The notes beneath the pieces are model-generated. The model was not told the DNA's origin. It saw only the letters and a program-made list of their open reading frames with translations, and ran no database searches. From Elusimicrobia bacterium RIFOXYA2_FULL_39_19 (GTDB taxonomy: Bacteria > Elusimicrobiota > Endomicrobiia > CG1-02-37-114 > XYA2-FULL-39-19), in assembly GCA_001800285.1 (NCBI GenBank), contig MGVC01000037.1:1-57154 (forward strand): 57,154 nt of DNA. Direction: 5' to 3'. Made by a program: the position numbers and the translations under genes. Of the stretch, positions 1 to 8,536 are shown in pieces (the first letter of the stretch is position 1; every line of letters starts with the position of its first letter).

Positions 1-157
1 GCTTTCTGTTCTTTCCACACTGTTTAATTTGCCTCAGGATTACTACGCCTATACTTCCCCATAGATTATAAAGACCCGGGGCATCCAGGTTCTTTGTTGC
101 TTTTAAGTCCCTGTGGATCCCCTACAGAACCATTAGGGGATGACAGAATGTAACGTA
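1..157. other. Intergenic left edge with a small hairpin
   Basis: No gene is supported here. The segment lies downstream of recO (which reads leftward). It holds an 8-bp inverted repeat, ATCCCCTA at 117-124 and TAGGGGAT at 134-141, with a 9-nt loop. There is no T-run, so it is not a convincing terminator. The CCCCT/AGGGG motif recurs in the structured repeat at 1012-1205 and loosely in the aspS leader, so this may be a degenerate repeat. Confidence 0.4.
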
Positions 158-943
158 TTATCTGATATCTAAATTTTTCACAAACATCTGGGTTTTAAAT
201 GAATACGGCGTGTATTCGTTTATGTAAGAGCGCACCAGCTGTTCAACAAAAATTTCAGAATTTTCTTCGGGTGTAAGTTTTTCAACTTCCAGCCCGGATA
301 TTTTGGCTAATTGCCTGATATAATGCAAAGAATTACGGTTAAAAACAATGAATTCATCTTCGCTGTCATTTGTGCAGTTTTCGCAGATAAGGCCGCGGTC
401 TTTGAGGCTGAAGTATATTATATCAGATTTTTCATTTTTTGAAACCTTGAAAGACTCAAAAGGATTTTCGCATTTAATGCATTTGTTCAGTTCCAGGCCG
501 TAACCGCAGAGCTTTAAAAACCGCAGGGCGAACGCCAGATAAATTCTATCCGGGCTGCAGGTGGTTTCCAGCAGTTCAAGGGTTCTTTTAAGCAGTACGT
601 ACTTGCGGATATTTTTTTCATATTCGGGTGTTAAAGAATCCACTAAATTTACTGTGGCGCAGGCAAAGGAATAACGGGTGATTTCTGTTTTAAGCGGGTT
701 AAACATATTTTTTAATATGCCGCCTACCACGCGTATCCGGGATGTTTTATGGTTTATGTAAAAGGAAAAGTCTGTTTCGGTGACGGGTTCTGTAGCCGCC
801 AACAGTTTGGCGGTAATTTTGCGCGAGCCGACAGCCGTGGCCTTTACTTTGCCCAGGTCATAGGTTAAGATATGCAGGTATTTGTCCACCTCGCCGGTTT
901 TTCTGCTGTATAACACAATGCCTGAAGTATTTTTGTATTCCAT
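158..943 (-). CDS. recO: DNA repair protein RecO
   Basis: RecO works with RecF and RecR to load RecA on SSB-coated single-stranded DNA and anneals complementary strands. The 261-residue product has the family length. The N-terminal part (about 1-80, beginning with a GIVLYSRKTGEVDKYLHILT-type stretch) fits the RecO OB fold, followed by the helical C-terminal domain. Four cysteines in two pairs (C155/C158 and C187/C190) form the zinc finger found in many, but not all, RecO proteins. The ATG at 943 has no clear Shine-Dalgarno sequence. A 284-bp gap with the structured repeat 1012-1205 and a TTGATA-type inverted repeat separates it from the upstream minus-strand operon, so it may be transcribed independently. 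Confidence 0.9.
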   Translation of the reverse strand: MEYKNTSGIVLYSRKTGEVDKYLHILTYDLGKVKATAVGSRKITAKLLAATEPVTETDFSFYINHKTSRIRVVGGILKNMFNPLKTEITRYSFACATVNLVDSLTPEYEKNIRKYVLLKRTLELLETTCSPDRIYLAFALRFLKLCGYGLELNKCIKCENPFESFKVSKNEKSDIIYFSLKDRGLICENCTNDSEDEFIVFNRNSLHYIRQLAKISGLEVEKLTPEENSEIFVEQLVRSYINEYTPYSFKTQMFVKNLDIR

Positions 944-954
944 AGTTAAAGGAA

Positions 955-1014
955 AATGTTGATAGGTTTATAAGATTATAAGTTGATATGATAAATGTTT
1001 TTCTTATCAACTTA
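955..1014. repeat. TTGATA-type inverted repeat upstream of recO
   Basis: TAAGTTGATA (979-988) and its exact complement TATCAACTTA (1005-1014) form a 10-bp stem. The surrounding DNA is built from GTTGATA/TTATAAG units. A similar run of GTTGATAAG units is at 29704-29745. The right arm runs directly into the structured repeat starting at 1012, so the two elements are nested or adjacent insertions. Confidence 0.5.
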
Positions 1015-1205
1015 CCCGCTTTCGCAGAATGCCCCGAGTGTAAACTTAGGCGTGAATGCGTTGTAGGGTATCCCCTAAAGCTGCTTATGCAATGCGGCAA
1101 ATAGCCGCGAATATTGCAGAAGCGGTTAGCGACAGGGGATGTTCTTCGGCGGTTTTTGCCGAAGATGAAGCAGATGCTATGGGCGTAAGCCCATAGTGCT
1201 TCACC
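1012..1205. repeat. 194-bp structured dispersed repeat, copy 1
   Basis: This segment is repeated almost exactly at 9137-9316; the copies differ by a 14-nt insertion/deletion. Several hairpins are visible. GCAAT-GCGGC (1089-1098), loop AAATA, then GCCGC (1104-1108) and ATTGC (1113-1117) form a 10-bp stem with a bulge. TCTTCGGC/GCCGAAGA (1143-1150/1158-1165) form an 8-bp stem. CTATGGGC-GTAA-GCCCATAG (1177-1196) forms an 8-bp stem, whose core is exactly what copy 2 lacks. No terminal inverted repeats or convincing target duplications were found. It may be a non-autonomous mobile element or a structured RNA. Open frames through it are short and not protein-like. Confidence 0.85.
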
Positions 1206-1226
1206 AACATATCATCTTACCAGCTT

Positions 1227-2492
1227 CTATTTAATGACTTTGATTTTCTTTATTCTTTTGCGGTCTGCATCAACTATTTCAAGGGTAAAATCTTTCCATT
1301 TGGTTTTTTCACCGATGTAAGGGATGCGTTTGAAAAGTGTAAGTACCCAGCCGCCAAAGGTGGTGTATGTTTTTAACTGGGGTATTTCAAGGTTAAGTTC
1401 ACTGTTTACTTTATTTATGGATTCTGTGGCTTTTATTATCCAGTTGTTGCTGGGCAGGTCTACAATGGTTTTTTCCCTGATATCATATTCATCGTAAATC
1501 TCACCTACAATTTCTTCAACTACGTCTTCAACCGTAATCAGCCCCTGGGTTACGCCATATTCATCAACCACTATAGCCATATGGTGTTTCCCTGATTTAA
1601 ATTCACGTATCAGGTTGTCAACCAGTATGTTTTCCGGGACAAAGTAGGCCGGGCGCACTAAATCTTCAAGAATAAACAATTTTCTGTTGGGCCAGGTTAA
1701 TATAAGGTCTTTGGTGTAAATAATCCCTATTATGTTGTCCTGGGTTCCTTTATAGACAGGTATTCTTGAAAATTTGGAACTTAATACTTTATTTACTATG
1801 GCATCAATGCCCAGATTATAATCAATGGCAAATATTTCAGTTCTTGGTATCATAACTTCCTGAATTCTTCTTTCTGCAAATTCAAGTATGTTTGAAAACA
1901 GTCTTTTTTCCTGCTTGGAAAGTCCCAGAGAAGATTCTGTGTCAGTATGAAGCAGGTGCTGAAGTTCGTCTTTAGTGATAAAGGGGGATTCCAGGCTTTT
2001 ATGTATTTTGAAAAATTTCATAATATGCCTGGTAAGGGCTACAAGAAATATTGTAACAGGTGAAATAATTTTTGAAAAGAAAATAAGTGATGGAATGGCT
2101 CTGATGCAGATGGCTTCCGGGTGAAACCTGCTGTAAACTTTCGGGGCAATTTCACTGAATATCAGTATAAGCACAATTGCTATCAAGGGTATGGATAATA
2201 CAAGCCAGTGGCTTGAACCAAGAACTTTAGCAGTATCTAAAGAAAGTGAAATTGAAATAACGCCGGCACCGATATTTGTCAGGTTGGTTCCTACAAGGAT
2301 TGTAGCTATAAGTATATCGGGGTTTGTTTCCCAGACGTTAAGGCACTTGATGATTTTCGGGTATTTGTTTTTAATGCCGGTAAGGCCTAACCCGGTAAGG
2401 CTAAGCAGGGATGTTTCTATGCCGCTAAAATAAGCGCCGGCGGAAATAAACATAAAAAGTAAAATAAGTTTAATTACTATTATAGTGTCCAT
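1227..2492 (-). CDS. CNNM/CorC (hemolysin C)-type transporter, full length
   Basis: This 421-residue protein has the domain order DUF21/CNNM transmembrane domain (about 1-190, several hydrophobic helices), a CBS pair (about 200-330, including VMIPRTEIFAIDY and VVDEYGVTQGLITVEDVVEE), and a C-terminal CorC/HlyC domain (about 340-421). Family members are linked to magnesium or cobalt efflux and are nucleotide-sensing through CBS. Its start ATG shares one base with the stop codon of the upstream paralogue (TAATG at 2494-2490), so translation is probably coupled. It ends the aspS-led operon. Substrate cannot be read from sequence. The family is clear; the older name hemolysin should not be taken as function. 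Confidence 0.85.
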   Translation of the reverse strand: MDTIIVIKLILLFMFISAGAYFSGIETSLLSLTGLGLTGIKNKYPKIIKCLNVWETNPDILIATILVGTNLTNIGAGVISISLSLDTAKVLGSSHWLVLSIPLIAIVLILIFSEIAPKVYSRFHPEAICIRAIPSLIFFSKIISPVTIFLVALTRHIMKFFKIHKSLESPFITKDELQHLLHTDTESSLGLSKQEKRLFSNILEFAERRIQEVMIPRTEIFAIDYNLGIDAIVNKVLSSKFSRIPVYKGTQDNIIGIIYTKDLILTWPNRKLFILEDLVRPAYFVPENILVDNLIREFKSGKHHMAIVVDEYGVTQGLITVEDVVEEIVGEIYDEYDIREKTIVDLPSNNWIIKATESINKVNSELNLEIPQLKTYTTFGGWVLTLFKRIPYIGEKTKWKDFTLEIVDADRKRIKKIKVIK

Positions 2493-3526
2493 TATTGATT
2501 TGCCTGTGTGTCGGTGTGCGAAAGTTCATATTCGTCAATCATTTCACCCACAATTTCTTCAATTACATCTTCAAGAGAGATAAACCCTTTTGTTTTCATC
2601 TCATAATCTATGACAATAGCGCAGTGTGTTTTTCCTTTCTGGAATTCAGATAATAGTTTAGGAACTTTTTCATCTATTGTAATAAAATTTGCAGGCCTTA
2701 CTATTTCTTTGGAAAATTCCATTATTTCTTTTCTGTCTTTAGATATTAAATCCTTCAATAAAACTATACCTATAATATTGTCTATGTTTCCTGAATAAAC
2801 CGGTATTCTGCTGCGGCCGGTTTCAAGCAGTTCATCGATAACTTTAGAAAGCGGGTTGTCTATGTTTACAGCTTCCATTTTTTCAAGGGGAACCATGATG
2901 TCGCTTACTTTTATTTTTGCAAGTTTTAAAACGCCGTTAAGCATTTCAGATGTTTCTTTGCCAAGTATTCCTTTGTTTTCGGAGTCAAGGACAATATTTC
3001 TCACTTCTTCAGCTGTCATAGAGTTCATTTTGCTTACAGGCACTGAAGTGCCTACACCAAGCACTAAATCAACAAACCATATGAAAGGGCTGACAATCGG
3101 ATAAATAATTCTATTTAAAATTCCAATAGGCCTAATAACAATAAGGGACATTTTTTCCGGGTTATTTTTGCTGAATATTTTAGGAAGTATTTCACAGAAA
3201 ACTAAAATTAAACAGGTTATGCCTAACCAGACAAGTAATTCTATGGCTTCCCTGGGAAGAATTTTAGAAAAAAGGTATATGGCAATAAGTGTGGCTATAG
3301 AGCTGATAAGAATGTTGGTAATAGCGTTGCCTACTAAAATAGTGGTAAGAAAATCCTGCGGGTGTTGTATCCATTTTTCAAAGATGGCCTGCAAAGGTTT
3401 CTGGTGTGCTGTAATTTTTTTTATTTTGTATTTGGAAAGAGATGTAAGGGCGGTTTCTGCACCTGAAAAAAAGAAAGATAGAAAAAGAAGGATTAACAGT
3501 AGTATTAAACCGGGTATTATATACAT
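2492..3526 (-). CDS. CNNM/CorC-type protein lacking the C-terminal CorC domain
   Basis: This 344-residue paralogue of the next gene has a DUF21-type membrane domain (about 1-180) and a CBS pair (about 195-330, with DIMVPLEKMEAVNID and IVIDYEMKTKGFISLEDVIEE). It stops shortly after the second CBS domain at IDEYELSHTDTQANQ, so the CorC_HlyC domain is absent. The start overlaps the end of ybeY by 10 nt and the stop overlaps the full-length paralogue by 1 nt. A short and a long member encoded in tandem suggest a heteromer or division of labour, which is inference. Such pairs beside ybeY, phoH and a PgpH-like HD gene are common in bacterial genomes. Confidence 0.83.
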   Translation of the reverse strand: MYIIPGLILLLILLFLSFFFSGAETALTSLSKYKIKKITAHQKPLQAIFEKWIQHPQDFLTTILVGNAITNILISSIATLIAIYLFSKILPREAIELLVWLGITCLILVFCEILPKIFSKNNPEKMSLIVIRPIGILNRIIYPIVSPFIWFVDLVLGVGTSVPVSKMNSMTAEEVRNIVLDSENKGILGKETSEMLNGVLKLAKIKVSDIMVPLEKMEAVNIDNPLSKVIDELLETGRSRIPVYSGNIDNIIGIVLLKDLISKDRKEIMEFSKEIVRPANFITIDEKVPKLLSEFQKGKTHCAIVIDYEMKTKGFISLEDVIEEIVGEMIDEYELSHTDTQANQ

Positions 3527-3987
3527 TTTGATGCCTTAAGCAGCTGCTCCTGACGGTCCCACATTCCTTGTCTTTGTTCCTGGGTGTCATCGTGATAACC
3601 AACCATGTGCAGTATGCCGTGAATGGCAATAAAAAGCAATTCTTCCAGAAAGGTATGCCCGTAATCCCCGGCCTGCAGTTTTGCAGTATCTACGGAAATA
3701 AACATTTCTGCCTGTACATCGTTGCCGCCGGAATAGGGAAAACAGAGAATGTCCGTAGGATTATCTTTATTCAGGTAGCGTTTATTCATTTCTATTATTT
3801 CATTATCGCTGATAAGCATGACGGATATCCGGTATTCGGCCTTAGGGCGCTCATTTTCAAAAGTAAAATGAACTGCCTGTTTTACAATTTGGTAAATATC
3901 TTCAGGAAGCTCAGCGGCAACTGCCTGGGCTTCAGGATTAATAAATACTTTTACCGTTTTCTTTGGGTTGATCTGATTTACTGTCAT
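3517..3987 (-). CDS. ybeY: Endoribonuclease YbeY (16S rRNA maturation)
   Basis: YbeY is a zinc-dependent single-strand RNase needed for 16S rRNA 3' processing and ribosome quality control. The 156-residue length and the core NKRYLNKDNPTDILCFPY plus HGILHMVGYHDD are characteristic. The usual zinc motif is HGxLHxxGYDH. Here the first two ligands are H123 and H127, but the third histidine is at position 132, one residue early (GYHDD rather than GYDH). The ATG at 3987 lies inside the end of the HD-domain gene (50-nt overlap); there is no later in-frame ATG before residue 57. It sits between the HD gene and the CorC pair, the classical phoH-ybeY-corC neighbourhood. Confidence 0.9.
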   Translation of the reverse strand: MTVNQINPKKTVKVFINPEAQAVAAELPEDIYQIVKQAVHFTFENERPKAEYRISVMLISDNEIIEMNKRYLNKDNPTDILCFPYSGGNDVQAEMFISVDTAKLQAGDYGHTFLEELLFIAIHGILHMVGYHDDTQEQRQGMWDRQEQLLKASKCI

Positions 3988-5422
3988 GGTCTGTCCTTGT
4001 GTGGTGCATTCCGGTTAGCGTAGAAATTATACTTTCGGCAATTATATGCATGTCTGAAAGCGAAAGGGGAGAATTATTAAGTTGCCCGTCAATAAATTTA
4101 TTATTGATAACTTTTTCTACGGTTTCCTTTATTCTGCTGGCGGAAGGTTTTTCAGACATTCTTAAGGCAGCTTCACAGGAATCTGCAAGCATAAGTATGG
4201 CAGATTCTTTGGTTTTCGGTTTAGGGCCGGGATAGCGGAACCTGGCTTCTTCGGCATTATCTACATTTTCCAGGGCTTTCTTATAAAACATATGAATAAG
4301 AGATGTCCCGTGATGCTGTTCAATCATATCAATAATGGGTTTGTCCAAATTTGATTTATGCGCCAGATTTACACCTTCTTTTACATGAGCGGTAACTACC
4401 AGCCCGGACATGGAGGGATTAATGTTATCGTGCGGGTTGTCCTGGGACTGGTTTTCTATAAAATATTCCGGCTTTACAAGTTTACCTATGTCGTGATAAA
4501 ATGCGCCGGCTCTTGCCAGCAGGGCATTGGCTTCTACGGCTTCTGCCGCACGGGACGCCAGGGTAGCCACCATTATAGAATGATGGTACGTGCCGGGCGC
4601 TTCCATCATAAGCCTTTTTATAAGCGGCTGGTTAAAATCTGTAAGTTCTATAAGTTTTATATTTGTTATGCGTGAAAAAAACATTTCCAGCGGTGAAAGC
4701 AGGCCGAGCACGAAAACAATAAGTATGATACCGTTTACACCGGCCCAGAGAATGTTGTAGTGCAGTTCCGTGTTGGGTACTTTTCCTAAAAAAGAAATAG
4801 TAATAATTGTAAGTATATTTATCAGGATGATTTTTCCGCCGGCAATGGTAATATCCTGTCTGTGATATATTTTTCCCGCCAGATTTACAGCCACCAGACA
4901 GGCTGTAAGGTGATAAAACAGAAATTCAAGCTTAAAATTGTATAGAAGGCCGCAAAGAAAAGACATGGATATAGCAAGTATTAACCCTGTTTTATAGCCA
5001 AGTAAAAGCGTTGCCAGCATGATTATCCCTGCCAGCGGTACCACAAAAGGTGAAAGAGTGCTGATAGATTTTATGGTTTCAATCAATAGCACGGAAAGCG
5101 AAGTAAGTATGCCTAAAAGCATCATGGCATCATTGTCTTTTATGAGGTCAGTGAGGTGTTTTTTAAGATAAATTATGAACAGCGAAAAAGAAATGAATAC
5201 AAAAATTAGCAAGCCGGCAAGTTTTGTGGGTACAGGGCCTATTTCAAAAATAAGGGCCGCAAAAATTAAAATGGCATTAACGGAGATGATTATGTAAGGA
5301 TGGATATGTATCTCTCTATGCCATAAATGCAGGTTGCCTGTTACAATGGGTTTGGATTTTTTTTCAGTCCAGATGAAAATACGAAGCAGTAGTTTTCTGA
5401 TAGGTTTTCTAAGTAAATTCAT
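3938..5422 (-). CDS. 7TM-HD phosphodiesterase (PgpH/YqfF-like), short form
   Basis: The protein has several membrane helices in roughly its first 260 residues, then a cytoplasmic HD domain with [20 protein letters not shown] and AFYHDIGKL. PgpH-type enzymes hydrolyse cyclic di-AMP. At about 494 residues it is shorter than typical PgpH and appears to lack most of the long extracellular N-terminal domain, so sensing may differ. I prefer the ATG at 5422 because it overlaps the phoH stop as ATGA and has GGGCGG just upstream; an upstream in-frame start at 5443 would add seven residues. It lies between phoH and ybeY in the operon. The phosphodiesterase assignment is from the family; the exact nucleotide substrate is inferred. 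Confidence 0.82.
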   Translation of the reverse strand: MNLLRKPIRKLLLRIFIWTEKKSKPIVTGNLHLWHREIHIHPYIIISVNAILIFAALIFEIGPVPTKLAGLLIFVFISFSLFIIYLKKHLTDLIKDNDAMMLLGILTSLSVLLIETIKSISTLSPFVVPLAGIIMLATLLLGYKTGLILAISMSFLCGLLYNFKLEFLFYHLTACLVAVNLAGKIYHRQDITIAGGKIILINILTIITISFLGKVPNTELHYNILWAGVNGIILIVFVLGLLSPLEMFFSRITNIKLIELTDFNQPLIKRLMMEAPGTYHHSIMVATLASRAAEAVEANALLARAGAFYHDIGKLVKPEYFIENQSQDNPHDNINPSMSGLVVTAHVKEGVNLAHKSNLDKPIIDMIEQHHGTSLIHMFYKKALENVDNAEEARFRYPGPKPKTKESAILMLADSCEAALRMSEKPSASRIKETVEKVINNKFIDGQLNNSPLSLSDMHIIAESIISTLTGMHHTRTDHDSKSDQPKENGKSIY

Positions 5423-6360
5423 GCGTCCGCCCTTTTCTCCCAAAGGTCATAAGCTTTTACAATTTCTCTTACCAGTTTATGCCTTATAACATCGCTTTCA
5501 TTAAAATGTACAAAGTCTATACCGGCTATATTTTTCAATATTTTCTGGCACTGTACCAAGCCGGACTGTTTTTTGTTGTCCAGGTCTATCTGGGTAACGT
5601 CTCCCGTGACTACCGCCTGGGAGTTAAAACCCATTCTGGTTAAAAACATTTTCATCTGCTCGGCTACGGTGTTTTGCGCTTCGTCAAGTATGATAAAGGC
5701 GTTTTCCAGTGTTCTGCCGCGCATATAGGCCAGAGGCACAATTTCTATGGTTTCATCTTCGCGGTATCTTTTAAATTTTTCCGGGCCCAGCATAGTATGA
5801 AATGCATCATAAAGCGGCCTTAAATACGGATTTATTTTTTCGTAAAGGTCACCGGGAAGAAAACCCAGCTTTTCTCCGGATTCTACAACAGGGCGTGTAA
5901 GCACAATTTTCTGCACCCTGCCGCTTTCCAGCATTAAAAGAGCTGAGGCTACCGCCAGATAGGTTTTACCCGTGCCGGCCGGGCCTATGCCGAAAACCAG
6001 GTCATATTTTTTTATGGCTTCAATGTATTTTTTCTGGTTTGCCGATATGGGTACAATAGTTTTTCCGTTAAAAGCCGTGTACACATAACCGGAAACGTCT
6101 TTTTTTTCAGCGGAAGGTATATGGCTGCTTATTTTTATGGGAATGTTATTATCCTTTAAAGCTACCAGTTCCTGAAAGGCTTCGTTGACTTTCTGCTGTT
6201 TACCGGTAATTTCAATGACATACTGGTTAGTGCGGGAGTCCTCAAAAGAATATACTTTCACCCGGTGCTTTTTTTCAATGTCGTTGACATTTTTGTCCTG
6301 CTCACCAAGCACGGTGATAGCTTCCTGGTAATTATTTAGAAATATTTTCTTTCTCGGCAT
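5419..6360 (-). CDS. PhoH-like ATPase (KH-PhoH)
   Basis: PhoH-family ATPases have a Rossmann/P-loop core related to superfamily 1 helicases and are associated with RNA metabolism. In this 313-residue protein, residues about 1-80 form the KH-like N-terminal part. Walker A GPAGTGKT is at about 126-133 and Walker [10 protein letters not shown] near 218-226, with GDVTQIDL further on, as in the family. The start overlaps the aspS end by 29 nt and the stop overlaps the HD gene as ATGA. Its position beside ybeY agrees with the known phoH-ybeY linkage and a role in rRNA or RNA processing. Confidence 0.88.
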   Translation of the reverse strand: MPRKKIFLNNYQEAITVLGEQDKNVNDIEKKHRVKVYSFEDSRTNQYVIEITGKQQKVNEAFQELVALKDNNIPIKISSHIPSAEKKDVSGYVYTAFNGKTIVPISANQKKYIEAIKKYDLVFGIGPAGTGKTYLAVASALLMLESGRVQKIVLTRPVVESGEKLGFLPGDLYEKINPYLRPLYDAFHTMLGPEKFKRYREDETIEIVPLAYMRGRTLENAFIILDEAQNTVAEQMKMFLTRMGFNSQAVVTGDVTQIDLDNKKQSGLVQCQKILKNIAGIDFVHFNESDVIRHKLVREIVKAYDLWEKRADA

Positions 6361-8143
6361 ACAGGGATTTTATGTACAGCTCCTTTAATTGTTTTGGCAA
6401 GACTGTGTCAGGAGCATTTGTGAGCGGGCAGTTACCTTTCTGCGTTTTAGGAAATGCAATAACGTCTCTTATGGAATCTTCGCCCTGTAAAAGCGCAACA
6501 AACCTGTCAAAACCCAGCGCTATGCCGCCGTGGGGCGGGGCGCCGAATTTAAGCGCTTCTATAAGAAAACCGAACCGGTCTGTTATTTCCTGGTCAGATA
6601 TTTTTAACAGCTGGAATATTTTTTCCTGCAGGTCTTTTTTATGGATACGCAGGCTTCCTCCGCCAAGCTCGGAACCGTTGAAAATAATGTCATAAGCGTG
6701 CGCCATAACAGGCGATGTGTGGCTGTCCGGTGTAGTGCTTTGCGAAGCAAGAGCGTCAAGCTCTGAAAGGTCTTTTATGGCCGGGCGGGTAAACGGGTGG
6801 TGCATGCTGACCCATCTTTTTTCTTCATCGGCCCATTCCAGAAGCGGAAAATCAACTACCCAGTGGAAAGAAAGTATTTTTTTATCTATCAGGTTCAGCT
6901 CTTTGCCGAAATAATTTCTTAAACAGCCCAGGGACGGGTAAACTACTTTTTTCTTATCCGCTACAAAGAAAATAATGGTGTCCGGCCCCGCGTTAAACTT
7001 TTCTTTTATGCCGTTAAGCTCTTCCGGTGAAAGGAATTTGGCTATAGGAGAATCAAACCCGGTTGGTGTGACGCGTATCCAGGCCAGCCCTTTGGCGCCG
7101 AAAGGCGCTACTACTTCTTTTAAAGATTCAAGTTTCTGCCGTGAAAATTTTTCCCGGTCGTCTTTTATGCAAAGGCCGCAGACTACGCCTTTATTGGCCA
7201 GGGTATCTGCAAAAACCTTAAATTTTGTGTTTTCTAAAACAGGTGATATGTTTACTATTTCCAGTCCGAACCTTAAATCCGGTTTATCTGACCCGTATCT
7301 GGTAATGGCTTCTTCGTAGCTCATACGGGGAAACGGTGTTTTAATATCCAGTCCTGCGCCATCTTTAAGCATTCCTGAAATCAGTTTTTCAGTCATGGCT
7401 ATAATATCGTCAATTTCCACAAAACTCATTTCTATATCTATCTGGGTAAATTCCGGCTGGCGGTCTGCGCGCAGGTCTTCGTCGCGGAAACAGCGCACAA
7501 TCTGGAAATATTTATCAAAACCGGAAACCATAAGCAGCTGTTTAAATAACTGGGGGGACTGGGGCAGGGCGTAAAATGTGCCCGGCGTTAAACGCGAGGG
7601 CACCAGAAAATCTCTGGAGCCTTCTGGTGTGGATTTTGTAAGAAAAGGTGTTTCAACTTCCAGAAACCCTTCTGTGGACAAATGTTTTCTGGCGGCTTGC
7701 GCCAGTTTGGTGCGGAAAATAATATTTTCCCTCAACTGAGGCCTGCGCAGGTCCAGGTATCTGTATTTAAGGCGCATTTCTTCGCCTACATTGGAAAATT
7801 CTGATATTTCAAAAGGCAGGGTTTCAGAAGTGTTTAGTATTTCCAGGGTTTGGGCTTCTATTTCTACTTCGCCGGTAGGCAGTTTGGGGTTTTCGGTGCC
7901 CGAGGGCCTTTTTTGCACGGTGCCGGTAATTTCTACCACATATTCACTGTGCAGTTTTTCTGCCTGGGCAAACAGTTCGGCAAATTCCGGCTTAAAAACT
8001 ATCTGTACCAGGCCTTCCCTGTCGCGCAAATCTACAAAAACAACGCCGCCGTGGTCTCTTCTGGAATGGACCCAGCCGGCCATTACTACTTTCTGGCCGA
8101 TATTTTTTGAATTTAATACTCCGCAATAATGTGTTCTTTTCAC
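6332..8143 (-). CDS. aspS: Aspartyl-tRNA synthetase, probably non-discriminating (Asp/Asn)
   Basis: This class II synthetase charges tRNA-Asp. It has the bacterial-type order: OB anticodon-binding domain (1-110), catalytic domain with motif 2 [16 protein letters not shown] and motif 3 [13 protein letters not shown], and an inserted GAD domain at about 290-410. I choose the GTG at 8143: AAGGAG lies 6 nt upstream, and the product then begins MKRTHYCG as in other AspRS. An upstream ATG at 8158 would place the Shine-Dalgarno sequence inside the gene. Numbered from GTG, His31 (RRDHGG) and Gly82 match the residues reported for non-discriminating AspRS that also load tRNA-Asn. This is an inference that needs GatCAB elsewhere in the genome. 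It heads the operon down to 1227. Confidence 0.93.
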   Translation of the reverse strand: MKRTHYCGVLNSKNIGQKVVMAGWVHSRRDHGGVVFVDLRDREGLVQIVFKPEFAELFAQAEKLHSEYVVEITGTVQKRPSGTENPKLPTGEVEIEAQTLEILNTSETLPFEISEFSNVGEEMRLKYRYLDLRRPQLRENIIFRTKLAQAARKHLSTEGFLEVETPFLTKSTPEGSRDFLVPSRLTPGTFYALPQSPQLFKQLLMVSGFDKYFQIVRCFRDEDLRADRQPEFTQIDIEMSFVEIDDIIAMTEKLISGMLKDGAGLDIKTPFPRMSYEEAITRYGSDKPDLRFGLEIVNISPVLENTKFKVFADTLANKGVVCGLCIKDDREKFSRQKLESLKEVVAPFGAKGLAWIRVTPTGFDSPIAKFLSPEELNGIKEKFNAGPDTIIFFVADKKKVVYPSLGCLRNYFGKELNLIDKKILSFHWVVDFPLLEWADEEKRWVSMHHPFTRPAIKDLSELDALASQSTTPDSHTSPVMAHAYDIIFNGSELGGGSLRIHKKDLQEKIFQLLKISDQEITDRFGFLIEALKFGAPPHGGIALGFDRFVALLQGEDSIRDVIAFPKTQKGNCPLTNAPDTVLPKQLKELYIKSLYAEKENISK

Positions 8144-8163
8144 CTGAAACTCCTTCATTTCAG

Positions 8164-8227
8164 GTGTCCCCTTGACAGATTCTGACCGACAAGTTCACGG
8201 TGAACTTGGGAAGAAGCTATGGGGACA
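8164..8227 (-). promoter_or_regulatory. Structured leader of the aspS operon
   Basis: Between the predicted transcription start (about 8238) and the aspS start, the leader can fold as a closed hairpin. TGTCCCC (8165-8171) pairs with GGGGACA (8221-8227). Inside, CAAGTTCAC (8190-8198) and GTGAACTTG (8200-8208) form a perfect 9-bp palindrome around a single base. No T-box specifier or antiterminator signature and no T-run are visible. It could be an inserted palindromic repeat or a regulatory structure. Confidence 0.45.
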
Positions 8228-8244
8228 TTCCTAAAATTCATTGT

Positions 8245-8273
8245 ATTATACTAAAAAGGCAGGGTTTGTTCAA
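8245..8273 (-). promoter_or_regulatory. Promoter of the aspS operon
   Basis: On the minus strand, -35 TTGAAC (8273-8268), a 17-nt spacer and -10 TATAAT (8250-8245) match the sigma-70 consensus well. The predicted start is near 8238, leaving a leader of about 95 nt before the GTG start of aspS. The divergent small gene at 8333 has its own -10 at 8321-8326. Confidence 0.75.
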
Positions 8274-8297
8274 ATAAAAAACGATACAAGAAAACCG

Positions 8298-8326
8298 TTT
8301 ATATAGTGCTGAATATTTGTTATAAT
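8298..8326 (+). promoter_or_regulatory. Promoter with -10 box 6 nt before the start codon
   Basis: A perfect TATAAT (8321-8326), with TTTATA 17 nt upstream (8298-8303), is followed by only 6 nt and then the ATG at 8333. The predicted transcription start falls on or at the ATG, so the mRNA would be leaderless. There is no Shine-Dalgarno sequence. Confidence 0.6.
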
Positions 8327-8332
8327 ATTAGT

Positions 8333-8536
8333 ATGAAAATGAACAGGAAAACAGCTAAAGTATTAAGGATTTCGTCATGTTCTGAACCTGCTGATTCCTA
8401 TGTAAAAGCTACCAGGCAGGAAAGGGTAGCCGCTATGTGGGAAATAACCGCAGAATTATGGTCTTTAACGGGGAAATGTAATGTTAAACGAAGATTACAA
8501 AGAAATGTTACGCGCCTTTACAGGCAACAAGGTTAA
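8333..8536 (+). CDS. Small protein overlapping a nucleotidyltransferase
   Basis: This is a 67-residue reading frame. Its C-terminus (ERVAAMWEITAELWSLTG, then KRRLQRNVTRLYRQ) resembles the small proteins often encoded directly before DUF6036-type nucleotidyltransferases, which carry a WxLT..L...G...RLQRHVVRL-like tail. It overlaps the nucleotidyltransferase by 56 nt in another frame, as in those pairs. The frame is open from a GTG at 8306, but the -10 box lies inside that extension, so the ATG at 8333 (or 8339) is more likely. A partner or antitoxin-like role is inference. Confidence 0.6.
   Translation: MKMNRKTAKVLRISSCSEPADSYVKATRQERVAAMWEITAELWSLTGKCNVKRRLQRNVTRLYRQQG

Noticed and set aside
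117-141. Hairpin downstream of recO as a terminator
   Set aside because: There is no T-run on either side of the 8-bp stem.
3517-3987. YbeY treated as a pseudogene because of the shifted histidine
   Set aside because: The frame is intact, full length and in the conserved operon position; a single-residue shift in a metal site is not evidence of decay.
8164-8238. T-box riboswitch in the aspS leader
   Set aside because: No T-box sequence, specifier loop or terminator/antiterminator pair is visible, and the leader is too short.
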